From assembly GCA_900696575.1 (NCBI GenBank), contig CAADHD010000016.1, positions 104,910 through 168,909 on the forward strand: a stretch of 64,000 nt of DNA, written 5' to 3'. Source of the DNA: an uncultured Bacteroidota bacterium (GTDB taxonomy: Bacteria; Bacteroidota; Bacteroidia; AKYH767-A; OLB10). The notes beneath the pieces were generated by a model. The model saw only the letters and a program-made list of their open reading frames with translations, was not told the origin of the DNA and searched no databases. Both the position numbers and the translations under genes were made by a program. Shown piece after piece: positions 10,713 to 18,521 of this stretch; the stretch's first letter is position 1; each line of letters begins with the position of its first letter.

Positions 10713-11159
10713 TCAATGGGTATTATTTGTTTTCCAGATGTGTTTTTGATTCGTCAGAATTTCGCGCCCCCATACCGGTAATTCTTTTTTGATACGCTCA
10801 ACGGTTTCGCTGCAAGCTTCCATAGCAGCCTTACGGTGAACAGACGAGGTAAAAACAAAAAGGCAAATTTCACCGGCTTTAACCGTACCGAGGCTGTGGT
10901 AAATGTGCATACAGGTAAGAGGATATTTTTCAAAAACAGCTTCCCGTATTTCAGTACATTTTTCAAGCGCCATTTCCTCATAGGCAGAGTAATCAATGGC
11001 TTCCACTTTTCCATCAGTCTTTTCGTCTGCGCGTACCTGCCCTAAGAAGATACTGTGGCCGCCTATATCATGCTTTTCGCTATGTTTCCTGATGGCCTCG
11101 GCAATCTGTTCGGGCGAAATGGCACCTGTTACAAAGATATTTTTACGCTTGTGATTCAT
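10713..11159 (-). CDS. moaE: Molybdopterin synthase catalytic subunit
   Basis: MoaE is the large subunit of MPT synthase. It accepts sulfur from the MoaD thiocarboxylate and converts cPMP to molybdopterin. Characteristic segments are GGHSIFLGQVR, DYSAYEEMALEK, HSLGTVKAGE and the basic patch HRKAAMEACSETVERIKKELPVW. I set the start at MNHKRKNIFV (11159), which overlaps the end of moeB by 17 bp and gives 148 residues. An upstream Met in frame would only add residues encoded within moeB. Confidence 0.93.
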   Translation of the reverse strand: MNHKRKNIFVTGAISPEQIAEAIRKHSEKHDIGGHSIFLGQVRADEKTDGKVEAIDYSAYEEMALEKCTEIREAVFEKYPLTCMHIYHSLGTVKAGEICLFVFTSSVHRKAAMEACSETVERIKKELPVWGREILTNQKHIWKTNNTH

Positions 11160-12255
11160 GATAATACCGGTTAAATGGTGCTTCGGCATGAAGAACGCCT
11201 CCTTCAATGTTGCAGATATTTTTTGTCGGATAAATTTTTTTCAGAATTTTAGCTGCTTCTAAACTTCTAATGCCCGAGCGGCAGAATAAAAAGAGATGGT
11301 CAGCATGGGCTAATTCGGAGCTTCTGCTTTTTAATTCAGGTAGTGGAATCTGAAGGCAGGTGAAGTTATCCGGCAGTGAATTTTCGTCTGCGTTTCTTAC
11401 ATCAACAAATAAATTTTTTTCCGGATTGTTTTCAACTCTTTTCAATGCTTCTTTCCATGAAAAATGCGGCACAGGGCTGCAACTGACGGCATAGTCTCTG
11501 GTGAGCAACTCCTTTCTGTTTCGCGGTATGTTTTTTTTAGAACCGGGCACAGGTAAAATTTCTGCGTTAAACCACCGGTAATTCAACAGGTTGAAAAGCA
11601 GAATTTTTCCTTGAAGTGTTTGGCCGTATCCGGTAATCCACTTGATGGCTTCGGCTGCCATCATGGTTCCGATAATGCCGGGCAATACTCCTAACACCCC
11701 CGATTGGTTGCAGTCGGGAATGGTGTCAGTTTCGGGTAGCTCCGGATTTAAGTCTCGGTAGCATACGGAATTATCGTCTTGCGGATTAAATAAAGCCACT
11801 TGCCCTTCGTTGCGGTAGATAGCCCCGAAGATCCATGGCTTTTTCATTAACATACAGGCATCGTTTATCAGGTAGCGTGCGGCAAAGTTGTCGGTGCAGT
11901 CAATTATCAAATCGTATTTTTCAATAAGCGGAATAATGTTCTGATTGTTCAGCCATTCAGGAAAAACATCCACATGCATGTTTCTGTATTGACCGGTAAG
12001 TTGCAGGGCTGCCGTTGCCGCTTTATTTTTATCAACATCATTTTCGCCAAATAAAACCTGGCGGTTGAGGTTTGAAATCATTACGGTGTCGCCATCGGCT
12101 ATTCCTAAAGTTCCTACACCGGCAGCAGCAAGGTATTGCAGTACCGGGCAACCCAACCCACCGGCACCTACTACCAGAACTCCGGCATGGAGAAGTTTTT
12201 CCTGAGCAGTTATACCGAAACCTTCCAGCAGTATCTGTTTTTCGAACCTATTCAT
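11143..12255 (-). CDS. moeB: MoeB/ThiF-type adenylyltransferase with C-terminal rhodanese domain
   Basis: This protein activates the C-terminal Gly-Gly of MoaD by adenylation and probably helps with its thiocarboxylation. Residues about 1-245 form the E1-like domain, with the nucleotide loop VVGAGGLGCPVLQYLAAAG, DGDTVMISNLNRQ and IDCTDNF. Residues about 270-370 form a rhodanese domain with the persulfide cysteine in LFCRSGIRS. The usual zinc-binding CxxC pairs of MoeB are reduced here to single cysteines (VCYRD and PDCNQ), so zinc binding may be lost. The start at 12255 (MNRFEKQ) lies 4 bp after the moaD stop. Fused MoeB-rhodanese proteins can also serve thiamine synthesis, but the neighbours point to Moco. 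Confidence 0.9.
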   Translation of the reverse strand: MNRFEKQILLEGFGITAQEKLLHAGVLVVGAGGLGCPVLQYLAAAGVGTLGIADGDTVMISNLNRQVLFGENDVDKNKAATAALQLTGQYRNMHVDVFPEWLNNQNIIPLIEKYDLIIDCTDNFAARYLINDACMLMKKPWIFGAIYRNEGQVALFNPQDDNSVCYRDLNPELPETDTIPDCNQSGVLGVLPGIIGTMMAAEAIKWITGYGQTLQGKILLFNLLNYRWFNAEILPVPGSKKNIPRNRKELLTRDYAVSCSPVPHFSWKEALKRVENNPEKNLFVDVRNADENSLPDNFTCLQIPLPELKSRSSELAHADHLFLFCRSGIRSLEAAKILKKIYPTKNICNIEGGVLHAEAPFNRYYHESQA

Positions 12256-12259
12256 TTTT

Positions 12260-12505
12260 TTAACCACCCGAAAAGGGAGGCAGCAAGGCAATTTCATCCC
12301 CCGGTTTTAAGAATTGGTTTTCAGTATTGATTTTGCAGTTGATGGAAATTGCAAATTTCATTTTTTCTAGTTCAGGAAATTGTTGAATCAAGTTTTTCAT
12401 CAGCACAGCGGTGGTGTCAACAAATGGGAATTCCAGATTTTCACAACCGGTTTTTTCAATGAGCATACCGAAAAATCGGATCACTATTTTATTGTTTACT
12501 TGCAT
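12260..12505 (-). CDS. moaD: Molybdopterin synthase sulfur carrier subunit
   Basis: This is a small ubiquitin-like sulfur carrier of 81 residues ending in the diagnostic Gly-Gly (PPFSGG). The conserved KPGDEIALLPPFSGG tail is complete. It is adenylated by the adjacent moeB product and donates sulfur within the MoaD-MoaE synthase. The start MQVNNKIVIRFFG (12505) overlaps the end of mobA by 17 bp. Confidence 0.92.
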   Translation of the reverse strand: MQVNNKIVIRFFGMLIEKTGCENLEFPFVDTTAVLMKNLIQQFPELEKMKFAISINCKINTENQFLKPGDEIALLPPFSGG

Positions 12506-13076
12506 AATGTTTTTCCAGATCAAGAGGAGTATTTAAATTATCAAACATTCGGTTATTGTAAACGGTAAAGGAGTCCATATTGCAAATTTTGTAATTGCAG
12601 GTAAGAATGAAATCGGTTAATTTCAGCTTATTGTCTTCAATTTGTTTTTTGACTGAAGTCAGCAATGTTTTTTTGTACACGGCCAAAAGGGGATACAATC
12701 GTTGATGAGCCTGAGCAACCGTTACCTGCTCGCTGCCGCAGTTTTTTGCTAAAAATTTCACGGCATCAACATTTAAAAATGGCATATCGCTACTGAGCAG
12801 CAGAACCGCCCGGGCAGCGGTATGGTGTAAAGCGGTAAACAATCCGCCCATTGGTCCTTTATCGTTTATGAGGTCTTTATAAACGTTTAGTCCAAGCCGG
12901 GCATACTCCTCCCTGTTAGCTATAAGGGTGGCTGATAATCCGTTACAAGCAAGTGTATCAAGAATATGGGTTACCATTGGTTTTCCTTCAAAGAGCATCA
13001 ATCCTTTATCACATTTCATGCGCGAACTTTTGCCACCGGCAAGCACAAAAATTTCTATGTCGGGCCATGCCATCAT
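12489..13076 (-). CDS. mobA: Molybdenum cofactor guanylyltransferase
   Basis: MobA attaches GMP to Mo-molybdopterin to form the MGD cofactor used by DMSO-reductase-family enzymes such as the one encoded in this operon. The nucleotidyltransferase signature LAGGKSSRMKCDKGL is near the N-terminus, followed by DKGPMGGLFTAL and LLLSSDMPFL. The protein has 195 residues. Two successive ATG codons open the frame (13076 and 13073) and either could be used. It begins 1 bp from the moeA stop codon. Confidence 0.92.
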   Translation of the reverse strand: MMAWPDIEIFVLAGGKSSRMKCDKGLMLFEGKPMVTHILDTLACNGLSATLIANREEYARLGLNVYKDLINDKGPMGGLFTALHHTAARAVLLLSSDMPFLNVDAVKFLAKNCGSEQVTVAQAHQRLYPLLAVYKKTLLTSVKKQIEDNKLKLTDFILTCNYKICNMDSFTVYNNRMFDNLNTPLDLEKHYASKQ

Positions 13077-13077
13077 G

Positions 13078-14265
13078 TTACCAGAAGTATGTTTTTACAA
13101 GCGTTCCTTCGCTAAACGTTTCTGCATTTTCGGGTAATTCGGCCATGCCGCAACAGTCTGAAAACGGAAGGAGATTAAAAGACTCCTGCCCGCCTGTAAT
13201 CCATACTTTGTTACCGGCCGGTTTAACCTTTGCAAAAAGCGTTAAGCCGGAAATTTTAGAAAAAGAGTTTGCCAGCGGCAACATTTTAAAATCAGACCAT
13301 GCATTCTGCAGGCCTTTACGCTGCAAAATACAGGGTTTAACATAGCGGAGCATACATGAAATGGCAGCAGCCGGATTGCCGGGTAAGGCGAATACCGGCT
13401 TCTTGGTATTATCAGCAGTAAGGTAATAGCCGGCAAAGAGTGGCTTTCCGGGTTTTTGTTTCACTTTGTAAAAGAGTTGCTGCACTCCGTTGTTCAGCAG
13501 GGCTGGTCTTACAAAGTCGTAATCGCCTGCCGAAATGCCTCCTGAAACAATAATCATATCATAAGATTGAAGAGCCTTGCGGATAGCTTCGGATAACAGT
13601 TGCAGCGAATCGGCAATGTGTGAGAAACTCATTTGTTCAACGCCCAACATTTTCAGAAAAGCGCAGATTGCGGGCTGGTTTGAGTTATAAATATGGTTTT
13701 CATGCAGTGGAGTACCGGGAGGCTGAAGTTCGTTTCCGGTTACAATAACAGCTACCGAAGGGATATTGAATACTTTAACCTTTTCTATACCCGCTGAGGC
13801 TAACAGTGCAATCAACCCCGGAGTAAGCCATGCGCCCTGTTTTGCGATGACATCACCTGCTTTGCATTGTGAGCCGCGCAAACGGATGTTGTCGCCTTTA
13901 CGAATTTTGTCCGAATTAATTTTAAGCTGGTTGTTTGCTATTTCGGTTATCTCCTGTTTGGCAACTGTATCAGTACCCGTGGGTATTGGAGCGCCCGTAA
14001 AAATTCTGACCGCCTGCCGGGGTTCAACGGTAAAGCCGGCTGCACTACCGGCCTGTATGGTTCCTTTTATTTCAAAAAGATTTTCACCGTTGAAGCAGAA
14101 GGCATACCCATCCATGGCAGAATTATGGAAGGAAGGCACATCGTAAAGGGCATGAGCATCAGCCGCCAGCACAAAACCTGATGCCGAACAAAGACTGCGC
14201 TCAGCAATTTCTTTTTGATTACAGTTATCGGTAATGAGCTTTTCTGCTTCTGAAACGGTAATCAT
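13078..14265 (-). CDS. moeA: Molybdopterin molybdenumtransferase
   Basis: MoeA inserts molybdate into adenylylated molybdopterin, which the MoaCB fusion would supply. Features are DVPSFHNSAMDGYAF near residue 42, the IFTGAPIPTGTDTV loop, VIVTGNEL, VSGGISAGDYDFV and FALPGNPAAAISCM. The length, 395 residues, is typical. It sits 4 bp downstream of moaA within the same operon. Confidence 0.95.
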   Translation of the reverse strand: MITVSEAEKLITDNCNQKEIAERSLCSASGFVLAADAHALYDVPSFHNSAMDGYAFCFNGENLFEIKGTIQAGSAAGFTVEPRQAVRIFTGAPIPTGTDTVAKQEITEIANNQLKINSDKIRKGDNIRLRGSQCKAGDVIAKQGAWLTPGLIALLASAGIEKVKVFNIPSVAVIVTGNELQPPGTPLHENHIYNSNQPAICAFLKMLGVEQMSFSHIADSLQLLSEAIRKALQSYDMIIVSGGISAGDYDFVRPALLNNGVQQLFYKVKQKPGKPLFAGYYLTADNTKKPVFALPGNPAAAISCMLRYVKPCILQRKGLQNAWSDFKMLPLANSFSKISGLTLFAKVKPAGNKVWITGGQESFNLLPFSDCCGMAELPENAETFSEGTLVKTYFW

Positions 14266-14269
14266 TTTT

Positions 14270-15250
14270 TTATCCTCCTATATTGACCATACTCCGGTTA
14301 AAGATTTTATGCGCTTCCGTATTCCGGTAGCCATGCGTAAACTGACCACCCATAGTTTGGTGTTTCAATAGCAGCGACTGACGGATAACGGGCTCCAGAG
14401 GCATGCCGGTACGCAGTGCTGCTAGCAGGTCGAGTTCCTCTTTTCCAAAGAGGCAGTTTTTTATTTTTCCGTCAGCAGTCAGGCGGATACGGTTGCACTC
14501 ACCGCAGAACTGACGGCTCATGGTAGTTATAAAAGCAAAGGTACCTTCATAACCTATTACTTTGTATTTTCGTGCGGTAGAGTGCGGTTCATCTTTGAGT
14601 TTTACAACGTCATATTCGTTACAAACAATGCGGAATAATTCGGAAGCCGTAATAACTTTTTCACTGTTCCAGCCATTGCCTTTGAAAGGCATAAATTCGA
14701 TAAAGCGAATGTGCAACGGCAGGTTTCCGGTGAGTTCGATGAATCGCAGAATTTCCTGTTGAATAAAACCGTTGATAGCCACAACATTTATTTTAACGCG
14801 AATACGGTGTTCAAGCAGCAGGAGGATATTCTTCCAGACACGATGAAAATGGTTAACTTGCGTAATGGAGGCGAAAGCATGAGGATTCAGAGAATCAAGA
14901 CTAACATTAACCGATGAGAACCGGGCATTAACGAGGGTTTCAATATGGCGGTGCAGCAGGGAGCCGTTGGTAGTCAGCACCCTTTCTACAGGCAGTTTGG
15001 CAAGACGGAAGGCAATATCACCAAAATCATTTCTTACTAAAGGCTCGCCACCGGTAAGCCTGATTTTATTTATGCCGAGGCTTACAAATTCGGCTGCTAT
15101 TTTTTCAATTTCATCAGCCGACATCAGTTGCCTTTGCTGTAAGCAAGAGTGTTGGCTCACCGGCATACAATAGCTGCACTTAAAGTTGCATTTATCGGTT
15201 AACGAAATGCGCAGGTAGTTGTGAAGACGGTGATAACGGTCTCTCAGCAT
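14270..15250 (-). CDS. moaA: GTP 3',8-cyclase
   Basis: This radical SAM enzyme starts Moco synthesis by cyclising GTP. The N-terminal cluster motif CNFKCSYC binds the SAM-associated 4Fe-4S cluster, and the C-terminal CGECNRIRLTADGKIKNC binds the second cluster. The protein ends in the catalytic Gly-Gly tail (VNIGG). The RLTGGEPLVR SAM-binding segment is present. At 326 residues it is complete. It begins 2 bp after the tatA stop codon. Confidence 0.96.
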   Translation of the reverse strand: MLRDRYHRLHNYLRISLTDKCNFKCSYCMPVSQHSCLQQRQLMSADEIEKIAAEFVSLGINKIRLTGGEPLVRNDFGDIAFRLAKLPVERVLTTNGSLLHRHIETLVNARFSSVNVSLDSLNPHAFASITQVNHFHRVWKNILLLLEHRIRVKINVVAINGFIQQEILRFIELTGNLPLHIRFIEFMPFKGNGWNSEKVITASELFRIVCNEYDVVKLKDEPHSTARKYKVIGYEGTFAFITTMSRQFCGECNRIRLTADGKIKNCLFGKEELDLLAALRTGMPLEPVIRQSLLLKHQTMGGQFTHGYRNTEAHKIFNRSMVNIGG

Positions 15251-15252
15251 CT

Positions 15253-15450
15253 CTACTCTTTCAGTTTATTGATTTCGGATTCTATACCGGATTTTCCTTT
15301 TTTGAATTCATGGATGCCTTTTCCGATGCCCCGCATAAGCTCAGGTATTTTCTTTCCTCCAAAGAGAAACAGCACTACGGCAGCTATTAGCATAAGCTCG
15401 GTAGTGCCGGGCATTCCGAACAGAAATACAGTCAGTGTTATATTTATCAT
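15253..15450 (-). CDS. tatA: Sec-independent translocase subunit TatA
   Basis: This is a 65-residue TatA/Hcf106 protein: a short N-terminal transmembrane helix, the [18 protein letters not shown] amphipathic helix and a charged tail. It forms the pore of the twin-arginine translocon for folded, cofactor-loaded proteins. Its place inside the operon, directly after the chaperone gene with a 4 bp overlap, fits a dedicated role in exporting the Tat-tagged alpha subunit encoded upstream. tatC is not in this window. Confidence 0.9.
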   Translation of the reverse strand: MINITLTVFLFGMPGTTELMLIAAVVLFLFGGKKIPELMRGIGKGIHEFKKGKSGIESEINKLKE

Positions 15451-16046
15451 AGGTTCACAGATTTAATAATTTCGGTTTCTGCTTTAATAAAAGCGGTAAG
15501 CAGATTAGCCACGGTAATAAAATATCTGCCGGCATCGCCTTCGCGTATTTTATCGGCCAAAGCCAGGGCAAATTCGGCAGCATGGTCAGTCAGAAAATCT
15601 TCGCATGCTTTTCCGGTAATTTCTTTTTCTTGCAGCCCGGGTGCAATAGAAATTTTCAGGCAGAGCAGGGCAAGAAATTCGAGTTCGTGCATGATAGAGT
15701 CAGGGTTTTCACCGCTTTTGGGGCTGAATCCGAAGGCGGCATAAAAGCCGTTAACATCAGATATGCTGTTGAATTTTTTCAGGGTATGGCTTTCGCTGAG
15801 CGGCACACCTCCTTTAATAAAAATACGGGAGTAATCATGGAGAATTTCTGATTCAACCATAGAGGAGTTTAGCGTTGCAATTAAATTTTGAATTTCGCTG
15901 TCAGGATATCCGGCTTCGCACAGCGCCTGTGATAATTCGCTGATAGTGCCAAGTTTTTCAGAGGCAGGAAAATCAAAACAGTTTGCCAGAAGACGGTAAA
16001 GGTCAGCCTTTATCAGAACTCTGTCGGTATGATGTAGTGCATCCAT
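15447..16046 (-). CDS. TorD/NarJ/DmsD-like molybdoenzyme chaperone
   Basis: This is a 199-residue all-helical protein of the TorD/DmsD/NarJ type. Supporting signs are the N-terminal [17 protein letters not shown], a central [12 protein letters not shown] region ([13 protein letters not shown]) and the helix [13 protein letters not shown]. Such chaperones hold the apo-alpha subunit until the Mo cofactor is inserted and proofread Tat export. The position right after the gamma-subunit gene (6 bp gap), like the delta subunits of ethylbenzene dehydrogenase and perchlorate reductase clusters, supports this. The sequence is too divergent to name a subfamily. Confidence 0.8.
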   Translation of the reverse strand: MDALHHTDRVLIKADLYRLLANCFDFPASEKLGTISELSQALCEAGYPDSEIQNLIATLNSSMVESEILHDYSRIFIKGGVPLSESHTLKKFNSISDVNGFYAAFGFSPKSGENPDSIMHELEFLALLCLKISIAPGLQEKEITGKACEDFLTDHAAEFALALADKIREGDAGRYFITVANLLTAFIKAETEIIKSVNL

Positions 16047-16052
16047 ATTCAG

Positions 16053-17318
16053 TTATTTTTCGATAAATAGATCAGCCCATTGTGTATAGTGCTTACGGCC
16101 TCCGATATTCTGGTTGCCTCCATCCCAAACGGCAAAGGCGACTTTGGTTTTGTCTTTAAAGGAAGCTTTAAAGATATTGCCTGTATTTACAGGAATGATA
16201 ATACAAACTCGCCATTTGCCTTCTCTCCATTCTCCCCATCCTGAAGCGGACTGTGTTTCCTGAGTGGCCAGGGTGCCAAAACCTTCGGCATTGGCTTCTT
16301 CAACGGGAACCTTGCGTTTAATCAGCGACATCGGGTTTTTGGAATAAGTTCCCGGCATAGTGCCGAAGGCGCTCGTTTCTACAATCAATTCGGCATGGAT
16401 GTCTTGCGAATAAATGCGTTTGCTGCGGTCTAAATAACTTTCGAGACCGGGATATACATCAACCCACATATTCGGGTGTAGGTCGAGTACATCGCGAAAT
16501 CCTTTTTCACAGTCTTCCTGCCAGATGGCTTTCCAGTGAACGATATGCACTTTTCCTCCCTGATTTCCCATCATATAATTTGGAATGTCGTTCACATCTA
16601 CAGGCAACTGAACAGCCAACTGGTCGCAAAACTTGTCGGCATCTACTTCTGTGTTTTTAGAACTATCGTTCCATTCGATAAGAAAAGCAAGCTGATTTTC
16701 ACGGTAAACAGTTTTTACCGTAATCTCATCAACAGTGGCTTTATGGAGGTTAGGGTAAGCTACCTTCTGAGCTGCAACGGGAATTTTTTTTGCCGGAGCA
16801 TTTTTCCAGATGTCAGCATTCAGAGATTTGGGATCAATGCCTTCGGCAGAACGGATGGCTTTTATCTGGTGTTCGGCATGAACCCATTCTATAACGGGTG
16901 GCGGGGCGGATTTTGCAACGTTGGTGGTCTGTTTTTCTTTCGGGGCGGAGGGAGCCTGAGTTTTTATTGCCGGAGCCGGACTGTTGGCTTTAATGTAAGC
17001 CAGAATGTCTTTTATCTGGGTGTCGCTAAGGTTCTGATCGGGCATAACCAGTTTGTTAAACTCGTTGAACAGTTTAACGGCTGCGGCATCATTGTTTTTT
17101 ATCATAGTTTGCGAAGAGCGGATAAAACTGCCAAGCCATTTTTCGGTTCTGCGGTAGGTTACTCCCGATAAATCAGGTCCTACTAATTTTCCTTTGCCAA
17201 TGTGATGGCAGGGCGAACAGGTGGTTTTAAAAATCTTTTCGCCCATGGCTGTGTTTTGCGAATAGCCATTCCAGAAAGCGGTGCATATAATGATTGCAGG
17301 GAAGATTATTTTTTTCAT
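16053..17318 (-). CDS. Molybdoenzyme gamma subunit: cytochrome c domain fused to ethylbenzene-dehydrogenase-type haem domain
   Basis: This is probably the electron-exit subunit of the periplasmic molybdoenzyme. An N-terminal signal peptide (MKKIIFPAIIICTAFW...) precedes a class I cytochrome c domain with C34-S-P-C37-H38 and a probable axial Met at M92 in KLVMPDQNLSD. A proline/alanine/lysine-rich linker (about 107-140) leads to a C-terminal EB_dh/haem-b domain (about 150-421), recognisable by the TEVDADKFCDQLAVQLP and GWGEWREGKWRV-like segments. Type II DMSO-reductase gamma subunits usually carry only the haem-b domain. The extra cytochrome c domain resembles candidate NxrC proteins of Nitrospira and anammox bacteria. 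The start at 17318 was chosen for the signal peptide. Confidence 0.83.
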   Translation of the reverse strand: MKKIIFPAIIICTAFWNGYSQNTAMGEKIFKTTCSPCHHIGKGKLVGPDLSGVTYRRTEKWLGSFIRSSQTMIKNNDAAAVKLFNEFNKLVMPDQNLSDTQIKDILAYIKANSPAPAIKTQAPSAPKEKQTTNVAKSAPPPVIEWVHAEHQIKAIRSAEGIDPKSLNADIWKNAPAKKIPVAAQKVAYPNLHKATVDEITVKTVYRENQLAFLIEWNDSSKNTEVDADKFCDQLAVQLPVDVNDIPNYMMGNQGGKVHIVHWKAIWQEDCEKGFRDVLDLHPNMWVDVYPGLESYLDRSKRIYSQDIHAELIVETSAFGTMPGTYSKNPMSLIKRKVPVEEANAEGFGTLATQETQSASGWGEWREGKWRVCIIIPVNTGNIFKASFKDKTKVAFAVWDGGNQNIGGRKHYTQWADLFIEK

Positions 17319-17363
17319 GATTCTGATTTTTACAGGCATAATGGAATGAAATGATTAAAATGA

Positions 17364-18494
17364 TTAAGGAGTGTTGTGGCGGTAGGTTTGGTGGGTTTCG
17401 TCCCAATGGGGGCGCATAAAAACCGGTTCGGAATAAGGAACACGGACTACTTCATCTCCGCGTTCATTGTAACCAACGGCAAAATTTTCTTCGGCACGGT
17501 AAGAATGAATGATTTTAGGAGTGTTGCCAAAGAGGAGAAAAGCAGCGAGTAATTCACGGTCGTCTTTCATGTTACGGTAGATTTCAATGGCTTTATCCAC
17601 ACCGGGGCCGAACATTTGGTAAAGAAAATCTTTCGGTACATGAATGGGGGGTACGTAATATACATTGGGTTGAGTGCCGAACTGAGGATACAGAGGTAAT
17701 GCCAATTGGCGAATGCGCACAATCATGTCAATCGGGTTGTCTTTGCGCGGTGCTTTGGTGTCTTCCATAAATCCTTGCATTCTTATTTTGCCTATGCAGG
17801 TGGTAACACAGCGGGGCTGTTCGCCTTTTTCGATTAACGGATAACATCCAATACATTTTTCGGACACACGGGTAACCATGTTGTAAAATGTTTTCTTGTA
17901 GGGACATGCTTTCACGCATTCTTTGTAACCTCTGCAGCGCGACTGGTCTATAAGAACAATACCATCTTCTTCGCGTTTGTAAATAGCTTTTCGCGGGCAG
18001 GCAGCCAAACATGCCGGGTAAGAGCAATGGTTACATATACGTGCAAGGTAAAACATCCAAACATTGTGAATACCGGAGAAGAAGGCACCTTTATCAAGCG
18101 TGCCAAGTACTTCGTCTTCGCCAATATTGGGATAGGCATAATTGCGTTCGGTAGGTCTCCAACCGTTTACACGTTCGCCAGCAGCCGTTTCTTCGAACAC
18201 GGTCTGGCCTTTGTAAACTCCGTTGCTGTCCCACTGCTGGTCCTTAAGTTCTTTAAGTGTATTTACATCCCATTTCTGAGGATAACCGCCATACGGTTTG
18301 GTTTCAACATTATTGAAGAATATGGTTTCTTCTCCTTTACCTGATGTCCAGGTAGTTTTACAGGCAACGGTGCAGGTTTGGCAGGCAATGCATTTGTTGG
18401 TATCAAACACATAGGTAATTTGTTTTTTGGGTTTGGCATCCTCGTAAGGGTAATTCATTTCCCTTTTTAATTGCGTGTTAAATACTTTTGACAT
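17364..18494 (-). CDS. Molybdoenzyme beta subunit, four-cluster ferredoxin (NxrB/NarH-like)
   Basis: This electron-transfer subunit of 376 residues resembles NxrB, PcrB and EbdB. The first cluster motif C35-IA-C38-QT-C41-TVA-C45 is followed by CNHCSYPACLAACP, CRGYKECVKACPYKK and the last motif, which begins CIGC and ends CVTTC. This is the full complement for three 4Fe-4S clusters and one 3Fe-4S-type cluster. There is no signal peptide, as expected for a subunit that hitchhikes through Tat with alpha. The gene lies 27 bp after the alpha gene and 45 bp before gamma. Confidence 0.9.
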   Translation of the reverse strand: MSKVFNTQLKREMNYPYEDAKPKKQITYVFDTNKCIACQTCTVACKTTWTSGKGEETIFFNNVETKPYGGYPQKWDVNTLKELKDQQWDSNGVYKGQTVFEETAAGERVNGWRPTERNYAYPNIGEDEVLGTLDKGAFFSGIHNVWMFYLARICNHCSYPACLAACPRKAIYKREEDGIVLIDQSRCRGYKECVKACPYKKTFYNMVTRVSEKCIGCYPLIEKGEQPRCVTTCIGKIRMQGFMEDTKAPRKDNPIDMIVRIRQLALPLYPQFGTQPNVYYVPPIHVPKDFLYQMFGPGVDKAIEIYRNMKDDRELLAAFLLFGNTPKIIHSYRAEENFAVGYNERGDEVVRVPYSEPVFMRPHWDETHQTYRHNTP

Positions 18495-18521
18495 AGAGAT
18501 AATTGTTTTTAGGATGAAATT

